Below, piece by piece: positions 9,127-17,840 of a stretch of DNA of 45,426 bases. The position numbers and the translations under genes are program-made. The stretch comes from Choanephora cucurbitarum (taxonomy: Eukaryota > Mucoromycota > Mucoromycetes > Mucorales > Choanephoraceae), in the NCBI GenBank assembly GCA_025331435.1, contig JAIWNI010000156.1:1-45426 (forward strand). Reading direction: 5' to 3'. Below the pieces are notes generated by a model. The model saw nothing but the letters and a program-made list of their open reading frames with translations, made no database searches and was not told where the DNA came from. Each line of letters starts with the position of its first letter. The stretch's first letter is position 1.

Positions 9127-9390
9127 AAAATCCATGAAATCCATGGTTTTAAGCGTGAAAAATCCATGAAATCCGGTACATCTATTTATAAAAATCCATG
9201 AATTCCATTATTTCTTCTGCTAAAAAATTCATGAGATTCCGGAAAAAAGTCATGAAATCCATTATCTACAGACCAAAAAAATCCATAAAATCCGGTACAT
9301 TTATTTTTAAAAATCCATGAAATCCATTATCTCTTGTGCTAAAAAATTCATGAAATTCCGGAAAAAATCCGGGATTTCCATTTTTTTGGA
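9127..9390. repeat. Short AT-rich tandem repeat: two 119-bp units built from an AAAATCCATGAAATCC motif
   Basis: The motif AAAAATCCATGAAATCC recurs six to seven times with variations (from about 9127, 9158, 9192, 9246, 9277, 9311 and 9344). A higher-order period of 119 bp is visible: CCGGTACAT occurs at 9173 and 9292, and ATTCCGGAAAAA at about 9237 and 9356. The array is satellite-like or a transposon sub-terminal region. I do not see coding potential in it. Confidence 0.7.
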
Positions 9391-9678
9391 GTGAGAACAG
9401 TGAAAAATTTCCATTCCAAAATAATGGAAATTTTATGGAGATTTCAGGAATTTTTAAATCGCAGTGATATAGACACCTTTTCTCAGTATGACTTGAGGTC
9501 TTGTCTGGATAATAGCATCAAGAGTACCCCAAAATATGGCTCATTTATTGATCATATTTTCTCTGACATCGTCGATTGTACCGCTAGCAGATACATTTTA
9601 TTGACTAGTTATCATGTCTCATTATTCATGCAGTTAGATTTGCAAAAAATAAACATCATTATTTACATATTGAATTGA
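9391..9678 (+). pseudogene. Possible retroelement endonuclease-domain fragment
   Basis: This 95-codon open frame overlaps the hairpin. Its centre reads FIDHIFSDI and, 13-15 residues later, LLTSYHVSL. This resembles the end of endonuclease/exonuclease/phosphatase domains of non-LTR elements (IDHIFS ... SDHxPL), but the aspartate of SDH is missing and the rest of the domain is absent. If real, it is a decayed fragment. A chance open frame is equally possible. Confidence 0.2.
9404..9434. repeat. Perfect 12-bp inverted repeat (hairpin, 7-nt loop)
   Basis: The arm AAAATTTCCATT at 9404-9415 is the exact reverse complement of AATGGAAATTTT at 9423-9434. It sits directly at the end of the 119-bp repeat array and shares its TTCCAT core, so it may mark the end of the repeat element. 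Confidence 0.6.
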
Positions 9679-9989
9679 AAACATTATATTTCGCTCAAAT
9701 CCCTTGGCTAACTTTTCTCTTTCCGTTTTGTCTCTGACACAAACTTCGACTCACACATACTATGTTCAATAGAGTTAACAGATACGCTTCCAAACTAACA
9801 GCGTTTAAACTCTCTGAGTTTTTCTTAATCATGAAAAGCATTTGATCGTAAAGATGGATAGTTGCCAACTGGAAACAGTACAGCGTGAACCGAAATAAGC
9901 TGCGGATTCGCAAACTCCGCAATTGGATTATATAGCTCATTGTCCTTTGTTGCTCATTTCATCACTCTTTTCCTAATACACAAACTAAA

Positions 9990-10964
9990 ATGAACACTTA
10001 TAAAGTCATTCCCGTAACCAAAGAAGCTAACAAGCATCTTTCCGAATATGATTATGGTAGATTAGCCGGTGCTTTTATGTATCAAAGTAACTTTGCTCAG
10101 ATCGCCAGAGATCTTGACCTTCCTGAATCAACTGTACGCGCAGCATATAAAAGACTTCAGCAAACAAAGACCACTCTTCCCAAGACTTCAAGTGGGAGGA
10201 AAAGACTTCTTTCTCAAGCTGATTTGAACGCGATTGAGTTAAGCGTTCGTCGTCGACCTACTGATTCCATTAGGGCTCAACATCGTCACTTTTTGAGTTC
10301 TGGCAAGAAGGTCTCTTTGTCGGCTTTTCGAGAAGCCTTAAGCCGCATGAACCTCGAATCGCGTGTCACAACAAAGAAGTCAGCTCCAAAGCCCAGACAG
10401 AAATAATCGCGTTTGGCTTGAGAAAGGCTAAACTGGACAAAGGATGACTGGAATAAAGTAGTTTAGTCTGATGAGGCCAAGTTCACCTTAAAGAGTTGCT
10501 AGTGCTGGAACTAGAGTAATTGGAAAGGATGGAAAAAGGTACATCAAGGGTACCTACAAGTTTGGTTTGGGTTCTGTGATGGTATGGGGATGCTTTCACG
10601 CAAAGGTGCAGCATGGATCAATAGATCAAAAAGTGTATGTTCAATTTTTACCTTCCTTAGGTTGAAAAAGAATCTGAGAAGACCAACATTGACTACATGT
10701 TACAGGGAGACAATGCTCCATGCCATGTATGAGTATACTCCAGGTGGCTCAAGATGACGACTATGACGAACACCTTTGATAGATAGGCCATCACAAAGCC
10801 CAAATCTCAACCCCATTGAAAATGTCTGGGCTTATCTGAGAAACCATTTAGATGAGAGCGAGTGTGGGGTCAACACACTCAGTGACTTGGAGAGGGTTTT
10901 GAAAGGAGAATGGTGCAGACTCACGCTAACTTGTTTTTATTCAGTTTATTGTATTATGGAGTGA
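9990..10964 (+). pseudogene. Broken Tc1/mariner-type transposase
   Basis: The N-terminal 138 residues (9990-10406) are intact: a bipartite helix-turn-helix with IARDLDLPESTVRAAYKRL and then LSQADLNAIELSVRRRPTDS. After a stop, the DDE domain continues in shifted frames: WTKDDWNKVV-stop-SDEAKFTL near 10434-10493, GSVMVWGCFHAKV near 10567-10608, QGDNAPCHV near 10704-10730, and SPNLNPIENVWAYLRN near 10797-10845. The three catalytic acidic residues (SDE, GDN, IEN) are therefore still readable, but there are several stops and frame changes. A TATATA box at about 9925 lies upstream. Terminal inverted repeats could not be found; a small TGCGGA/TCCGCA inverted repeat at 9901-9921 may belong to the left end. 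Confidence 0.8.
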
Positions 10965-11099
10965 TTGATTTGGTGAAGAACGGTGATTGTGCGGCTGCGT
11001 CCATTCTGAAAGAAGAGCTTGAGGAGTTGATTGCATACATGAAAGATCACTTGAATACAAGAAAAGCAAAACTGTGAAGAAGTATGCAAAAGAAAAAGT

Positions 11100-11873
11100 T
11101 ACTGAAGCATATCCCTGGCATGAAGAAGTTGGCAAAGAAAGAAATAAATTCGCGAATTATCACTTACTACAGCCGGTTGACATAAAGGACATGAAATGTG
11201 TGGTGAAGATCATCAAGTTACTTGTTCAGGTCACCAATAATGAAGAGAGAGACAAAACTGGCTGAAAGAGGAGACGATAAAAGCAGAACTCATAGCAAGA
11301 TTCACCACCTCTCTTATCGATCTCATACTGCAACCTTGCAGTACAAACATGACTTTCAAACCTGGAGAGCAAAAAATGACGCCTTGTGAGGAACTACGAA
11401 AATGGTGCTTTGGCTGAAGATAAAACTTGCTTGCCCGGTCCAAATATTGACGGTATGATTAAACATCCATCTTGACGTCCCCCTTTATCTCGTTGAAGTT
11501 TCTGGCTCCCCCATAATTCTCTCGCTGAAAACTACAGTCATTACAAAGGAGAATGAAATAAACTAGCTAAAACTCTCAAGCATCTCTTTTAGATCATTAT
11601 ATCATTGAAGGGTAAATTGGCATTTGAATCTTCCTACAAAATTAAGCTCTTTGGTATCCATCTTTACTCTGATCAAATATATATGTATTCATTGCCAATA
11701 CCAATGTTTATCTGTTTCAATTGGGAGAATTGCTTGACAACTTTTCAAACAATCTAGAAATCTTTTTATCAATTAACGATTATGAATCAAGCTCCTCCTC
11801 TGGTAGTGACAATCCTATCTTTTCCAATCCAAAAGTCTCTCCCAAGAAACGCAAGCATCATCAAGACAATTAA
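11100..11873 (+). pseudogene. Decayed PD-(D/E)XK-like gene, relative of the passenger gene at 13781-15780
   Basis: Pieces of one protein can be read in order across shifting frames. These are IKAELIARFTTSLIDLILQP (from 11280), FKPGEQKMTPCEELRKW, then LPGPNIDGMIKH (11431-11466), DVPLYLVEVSGSP (11474-11512), KLAKTLKHLF, FESSYKIKLFGIHLYSDQIY (11624-11683), LGELLDNFSNNLEIFL and a Lys-rich end with stop at 11871-11873. The order DG ... (L)xVEVSG matches the DG ... LLLETS order of the intact passenger protein, and the later IKLFGIHLYSDQIY resembles its IYLWSLRYEHEGRVYE. At least four frame changes or stops break it. The family relation is my reading of motif order, not an alignment. Confidence 0.5.
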
Positions 11874-12154
11874 CATGACAAATAATACATTAGTATATTA
11901 TGAATGTGATAGTATTGAATAAAAACACAATATTATCATCAGATCTATGTAACCAAAATTATATTTTTACACAGGTATTACCTGTCTTTATACTGTTCAT
12001 TCTTGTCGTGTAAAGGTATTCTGCCCATGAAGAGTTTCATATAAAAGTTCAACATTAGTTTTAGCATAGATCTTCCCATCATTTTTTTTATAAAGGATTT
12101 TAGGCAGACTCATTCGCTATAGTAAAAAAGTGGTAGCAGCGACCAAACAATATA

Positions 12155-12385
12155 CAGTGATTTGCGTTTGAAAATAGAATTTTTTGGGAAATAAAAATAG
12201 AATTTGTAGTCTTGAGCAAGAGAAATTTTTTCTGATCAATAGATTTTTTTTTTTTGAACAAGAGAGAAAATGTATAAGCATTAGAATTATCATCAAAGCA
12301 AAATACGCCTTCTTCTTTTAGAGAAGATTTTTACACAGGGAATAAATATCTCAAAAGAGTCAGCAACGCATATTTTTCCTGAGAG
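12155..12385 (+). repeat. Left terminal inverted repeat of the IS630-type element
   Basis: It matches the right end base for base over long stretches. Examples are TTTGCGTTTGAAAATAGAAT, the block TGTATAAGCATTAGAATTAT and GGGAATAAATATCT with one change. The left copy carries about 46 extra bases between 12200 and 12257 that the right copy lacks. Weak similarity continues inward to about 12415. Confidence 0.85.
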
Positions 12386-12844
12386 AATTAAGAACTTAAG
12401 AGGCAACATCATAATCATATCGAACTAAAGGTTAAAGATAGCACTACGTGTTACTTCCTAACTTTATAATACAAAAGCCTATTTAAATATATTATTATTG
12501 TTGCTATTGAGCAACGAAAACTTTCAATACTTCTTGGTTTTCAAAGCAAACAAGCTTTGATACTAACAGGATTAACCACGAAAGGGTGAAAGTACAATTG
12601 ATTCCAGAAGGAAAATAAGGAAATAGCCCAAAATAAATTTCAAAGAGCCTCTCCCGACATCGCAATGGTAATATCAACACACGGCAAAGGGAAGTTGGGA
12701 AATCAAAGAAAACAAGTCAATAAAGAAGTTATAAGATATAAAAAAAGATGGAGATTAATACAAAAAATATGAATAAAAAAGATATAACTTTTTTTACCTT
12801 ATATATAAATAGATATATTTGGTGTAAGCATCACATTAAACAAA

Positions 12845-13324
12845 AGCAATCTCGATGAGCAACTTACTAGTGAACATTACAATCAAGTAACAGTTCTCAA
12901 GTAAGCCAGCTCTTGGAACGTGCCTCAGCTGCGTCGCGTATTAGGGATTCCACCAAGCCCACAGAGATTGCTCACAACCGAACTATCCGTATACCTTGCT
13001 TTTGCCCTACAGTATAAAGATAGCGGCTACCAAGATAAGAAAACAAATCAACTTATCCCGACCCGATTGTGGTTTAAGCTTTGCTTACTTCTCTTCATCA
13101 CAGCAATCTCGATGAGCAACTTACTAGTGAACATTACAATCAAGTAACAGTTCTCAAGTAAGCCAGCTCTTGGAACGTGCCTCAGCTGCGTCGCGTATTA
13201 GGGATTCCACCAAGCCCACAGAGATTGCTCACAACCGAACTATCCGTATACCTTGCTTTTGCCCTACAGTATAAAGATAGCGGCTACCAAGATAAGAAAA
13301 CAAATCAACTTATCCCGACCCGAT
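12845..13324. repeat. Perfect 257-bp tandem duplication (223-bp repeat, 34-bp spacer)
   Basis: Positions 12845-13067 and 13102-13324 appear identical, from AGCAATCTCGATGAGC to CCCGACCCGAT, and are separated by 34 bp. The unit is clearly richer in G+C than the surrounding element. One frame reads LERASAASRIRDSTKPTEI and another reads 49 codons without a stop, so the unit may be a captured exon of an unidentified gene. Neither frame gives a complete gene. Confidence 0.85.
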
Positions 13325-13780
13325 CATGTTTGCTTGCAATGAAGAGAGTATTTGTAAGAAAGAAAAGGAAAAAAAAAGCAGTTTACTGAACTGAAACGGC
13401 ATACCAATAAACTTTTAAATGATGACGTTTTATTCCGTTAGCCAATAGTATCTGATGATTTTGCCAAACATGATCCGCTTTAATTCAACTATACTAAATA
13501 CTCCTACTTTGCCATTTTTGACACTTCTGATTGCTTTTGTACCATTTGCCTTAGAAATCAAGGAATTCCTGATTGCTCTTTTGATACTTAATCGTTCAAT
13601 AAATACTATAATACAATCATAAATTCATTAAAGAATGTATTTTTCTTTCCCTGACATTTTGCTACCCATTACCTTCGTATTTTATGCAGTGCATTTTCAG
13701 TGTAACCCTCTCAACTTGCAAAAAAAGAGAGCAGAGTACTAAATTTGATTGCCTTCTTTTCGTTTCCTAACAACTAGAAT
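13325..13780. other. AT-rich leader of the passenger gene within the element
   Basis: No gene is seen. The final 40 bp (GCCTTCTTTTCGTTTCCTAACAAC type) are pyrimidine-rich and precede the ATG at 13781, so this stretch probably holds the passenger promoter. No clear TATA box is visible. Confidence 0.35.
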
Positions 13781-15780
13781 ATGAAACTAGACGATAATTT
13801 AAAAGATTTTAAAGCACCCCATTCTAGCAATAAGAATAGAGAGTTTTTTCATACAAATGGCGCGGCGGAATGGGACTTTTTCAACTATTACATCCAAACT
13901 CATGAAGACCTAAACAAACTCAAAAAATTCAACGTTGTTGCGATGGACTACAAAGATGATCTAGACTGGATCATTAACTCTGATGTCCCAAAGGAAGTTA
14001 TTGAATATGCTTCATTCTTAAAAAGTAGAAATATTGTACGTGTATCCATATAAAGCTTATCACTATTATTATACTAATTACAATGATATAGCCAAGTAAA
14101 GCTACTATCAAGGCAAATATAGCAAAATTAAGCTGTTCAAAGAAAGAAAGACCAATTCACAACAGTATTGTCATCACTGGAAATAATCATACCATAACTA
14201 ACAGCAGTTTAAGTGTCAATGTAATGCTGCAATTAATAACATATATTGTGAGTACATTATGCTTATTGTTATCATTAGGAAACCTGCGGTAAATCTGAAA
14301 AGAAACGCTGTTTAGAAACACAAGAAGAAGAAGAACATAGTAATTATAAAAAAGGAAAAGGGAATGACAAGGTAAGGCAACTTATGATCGAAAAACTTTT
14401 TTATTGAAGTCTTTTTTTTTGAAGAGCTCCAGTGTTTGGAAGGATTGGTTAGAATTTTTAAGGAACAAAGAAATTGCAGAAAATTTTCATCCATTCAGCC
14501 CAGAAAATCACGGTATCATCAGATGTGGAAAGGGTGTCTCAGCAAAACCAAACTTGGATGAAAATATTTACGCTAGACATTTAAAAATACGTGAAGAAGA
14601 AAAGCCATACCCACTTCCAGCAGCCATTATACCATATGTAAATAAAGTCATGAATAGTGTAAGTTATAACTTCCAATCGATAGTAGCTATACGTTATTTA
14701 ATCATACATTCGTAGGAAAGTTTAAAGGAGTATAAAAGAAATATCGAAAATATTCCAGAATTTGAAGTGAAAGATGAAATAGCAATGAAATTCGTTCAAG
14801 GAATATTTAACGCTAGGTAAGAAATACACAGAAATAAAGTATAAAAATCTAATAATAATTTGTTATAATAGTTACAATTTGTACAAGACAAAGCAGAATA
14901 TTAAAGAGTTTGAATCAATATTCAACGATTTGTACATATACCCATATTTAAAGATTACAGCCAATGCATTGTTTGAAACTAGAGAAAAAAGTCAATCAGA
15001 GTTCACGGTTGGTGAAATACCATTAAAAGCAATGTCCACCCAATTGGATTCTGCGGGTTTGTATCGAGATGATGCAGGACAATACAAGGCAGACGGAATA
15101 ATAACACTCTATGGCATTCATCGCTTAGAGATTTTATTACTTGAAACATCATCTCATTTCGGGTGTACTGATCGCTCGAAAATATCATTTGACCACCACA
15201 AGGGGTTATTTGGAGCATTGTCAATGTTAAAAACGATTGCAGATACTTTTTATTTTGCCTCGATTGAACAGTTTGGTCAGATGAAGGCCTTCTTCACTCA
15301 TGCTGCAGGTACAAATATATAGTTCTGCTAAATTTACAAAGTTATTAACGACTAAATGCCTAGAAAAAACAATTTACTTATGGAGCCTTAGGTACGAGCA
15401 TGAAGGAAGAGTTTATGAACTTTGGTTGGAGAGAAAACTCCATTTGCAACCAGAGTTTGAAAAACGAGATGAAGAATTATTAAACATAATAAACTTCTAC
15501 TGGTCAATGAAGGTAATTTTCACAAAAAAATGATTTCTGTATGAATGAAGAGTACGCAAGTAACAATTTTATACTTTACAAGAGTTTACTTGAAGAAACT
15601 ACTGATACCATGCTGAAACTTCAAGAAGAACACAAGAAAAAGCTTGTAGAGTATCGTTTCTCCAAGCCTCCATCGGAAACACTAGAAACAACTATAAACC
15701 CCAGCATATTAAAGTTAACAGAAGAAAGCGATAAAGCTGGGATGCATCTTCTTGGTCCCTTCTTCACAAATGGGAATTAG
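13781..15780 (+). CDS. Transposon passenger protein, possible PD-(D/E)XK nuclease-fold, intact
   Basis: Eight exons: 13781-14035, 14092-14220, 14279-14371, 14425-14658, 14716-14816, 14872-15308, 15364-15512 and 15583-15780. All junctions are GT-AG with matching phases, giving 531 residues with no stop. An alternative acceptor at 14409 would add five codons to exon 4. The N-terminal region includes AEWDFFNYYIQTHEDLNKL. A Lys/Glu-rich linker encoded by exon 3 follows. The core is FTVGEIPLKAMSTQL, YKADGIITLYG, then LEILLLETSSHFG and FDHHKGLFGALSMLKTIAD, followed by IYLWSLRYEHEGRVYELWLE. The D-G, E-x-S and following His-Lys helix suggest a restriction-endonuclease-like fold, though Ser stands where the catalytic Lys is usual. 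It lies inside an IS630-type element, convergent with the transposase relic. The function is unknown; the gene model is well supported by phase consistency. Confidence 0.7.
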
Positions 15781-15830
15781 TGTTTTGGTTGAAGAGTAAA
15801 AGTTTTTACTGAAATAAATATCAAAATAAT

Positions 15831-17162
15831 TTAACTATTTATTTGTAATCTCTCTATATTGCGATATTTTGGAAATTGCCTATGGGAATGACGAATCCAA
15901 CCTCTACAGTTTTTTGCTGCAACTGTCTTTGCTGCTTCGTCTATTCTATCAGCAATCATTTCATTCTTTGCAAGTGGAGTTTTGCGTACTACTGACTTGA
16001 TTTTAACCCAATATTCTTCAATAGGATTCAACATGAGCGAGTGAGGGGGTAGAAATAAAGCATTGTGTCCACTATCCCTAATTGCTTTCAGGACTTCTGG
16101 TGTTTTGTGAATGGCAGCATTGTCCATAACAATGTACATTTTCTTCAATCCAAGCTTGTTCAAAACAGAAACGATTTCTTCTACAAACAATGTAAAGTGT
16201 AATGAATTAGTTCCATGAGGTAAACCTCTTTTTATACCAGTAGCAGTTTTATATTTTTTTCAGCTTGATTTTAGAACTTGTTGCGAAACAGCACTCAATC
16301 CATAGGCTGACATACAACTCGATATACTCAGATTAGTGCCTTCTGCTTTTAAATCCACTTCTGCAGGTTCGCCTTTCCTAGATCACGCCACGGGACGTAT
16401 TATGTTTTTTTTTGCACCCGCTTTCGTCCACAAAAATGCATCTTGTTTTATTAAAAGGTTTCATCATTCATTGCATCGATATGTTCAATAAATCGTCTAC
16501 GTTGTTCAAGAGTATCACCAAAATTTCAGTTTACAAATCTTGCTTGTGTGCGAGTCAAAGTGAATTCCAGCTTTTCAGTAATGTGACGATATAAAGTGGA
16601 TTCGTTAACTGCTAAGCCATGAAAAGTTTCACGAAGGGATTCTGTAGCATCTTTCACAATGCAAGTAGGATGCTTTTCAACAATTTCATTTAAATATTGT
16701 GAGTGTTCCTCCGTCAGTTTTACGTTACTTCCTTTACGCTTAACTTCGAAAACTGGTTTATAACCGGGTAAGATGGTTCCTGCATTTTTTCTCCATTGAT
16801 CATTAAACTTATAAGCAGCTTTAAATCTAATGCCAATTCCTTTACAGCTTTAGAAACTTTAAATTTTTTGGTTTGCAACAGAGAAATAAATTGAGCAACA
16901 TCTTTTTTTACTTGTACTTGGTTGGTGTCCAAATCATATTAGGTAAAGACATTGCTACTAAATCAATTTCTTCCATAGCCACTGCTGTATTAAAATGATC
17001 ATCGTCTTCATCCTCGGACAAGCTATCATCATCTGAAATACCTTCCATCTGATACAACAACTTGATAGCTGCTCCATCTTGGTTTAGCTGATACCCAGGT
17101 TCTTCATCAAAGGCGAATTCACCAGAAGGTAGGTTATGGTAGAATTTAACTGTGCTGTTCAT
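15831..17162 (-). pseudogene. Decayed IS630-type (DDE) transposase
   Basis: Reading the minus strand from 17162, an acidic N-terminal part (GISDDDSLSEDEDDDHFN) leads by frame change near 16935 to a helix-turn-helix region (FKVSKAVKEL, then after a frame change near 16840 RFKAAYKFNDQWRKNAGT and LTEEHSQYLNEIVEKHP). The catalytic blocks follow: CIFVDESGC (Asp about 16427), YIVMDNAAIHKTP (Asp about 16123) and LNPIEEYWVKIKSVV (Glu about 16018). Stops or frame changes occur near 16527, 16450, 16379 and 16261, so no full-length protein can be made. The last 119 codons (15831-16190) are intact. The acidic triad is retained. The copy is non-autonomous; a related transposase elsewhere would be needed to move the element. 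Confidence 0.85.
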
Positions 17163-17343
17163 GGCAAGTGAAAATAAATAGGTTAAGTTTATAAAAATGC
17201 AGTAGAATGTTTAAGAATGACCAGAGCATTCAAGAAAACATCCAAGTCAAAGAGCCAAGACTGGTTACAAATTTCAGACACCAATTCTAAGCAAAACAGC
17301 ATTTGGGGAACGATGTTGTTCTTAACTCACAGATTTGGAAAAG

Positions 17344-17526
17344 CTCTCAGGAAAAATATGCGTTGCTGACTCTTTTAAGATATTTATTCCCTGTGTTAAA
17401 GTCTTCTCTAAAAGAAGAAGGCGTATTTTGCTTTGATGATAATTCTAATGCTTATACATTTTCTCTCTTGTTGATCAAGACTATTTTTATTTCCCAAAAA
17501 ATTCTATTTTCAAACGCAAATCACAG
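17344..17526 (-). repeat. Right terminal inverted repeat of the IS630-type element
   Basis: This is the reverse complement of 12155-12385 with few substitutions and without the 46-base insertion, giving 183 bp. Its outer end CGCAAATCACAG is followed by TG rather than TA. Confidence 0.85.
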
Positions 17527-17840
17527 TGCTGGGCATAATTTTGTATTTAATACTATTTGAAACGAAAGCAGACAACTTCGCATCTTGATAAAGTCAAAGG
17601 ACTATTGTACATGCTTTCTTTTTTTCTATAAAGAAGTAGAGAAAGATTCAAAAGCTGGCGAGTCTTTCTTTTTTCTTATTGGCTAAAGACTTGTTTTGAT
17701 CGTATTTCATTGCCATCGATCAGTCTACTCATAGTATAACTTTCAGTTCAAAGAAATCAAATAAGACCTGAATAGCTAGTTGATACGGCACAAAAAAGGA
17801 AGCACAAACAATGGTAAGACGAGTGTATATACATTGTACT
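17527..17840. other. Spacer between the transposon and TM9SF3
   Basis: No gene is seen. It includes the 3' flank of TM9SF3 and unique AT-rich sequence. Confidence 0.35.

Larger units (their letters stand above)
12155..17526. mobile_element. 5.4-kb IS630/Tc1-superfamily transposon with long inverted repeats, decayed transposase and an intact passenger gene
   Basis: The two ends are reverse complements (12155-12385 and 17344-17526), starting CAGTGATTTGCG and, read from the other side, CTGTGATTTGCG. The left end is preceded by TA; at the right the flank is TG, so the expected TA duplication is present on one side only. Inside are a plus-strand spliced gene (13781-15780) and a minus-strand IS630-type transposase relic (15831-17162), convergent with only 50 bp between. 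The element also carries a tandem duplication at 12845-13324. Superfamily assignment rests on the DDE motifs and TA-flanked CAGT-type ends. Confidence 0.8.

Noticed and set aside
10915..10935. TCACGCT near the Tc1 relic's end as right inverted repeat to TACAGCGTGAAC at about 9879
   Set aside because: Only seven bases match, and it lies inside the transposase reading, not outside it.
12920..13389. Two identical 49-codon-plus open frames starting MPQLRRVLG-like
   Set aside because: They begin at GTG, lie in the tandem duplication, diverge right after it and have no promoter or family; explained as a duplicated exon fragment.
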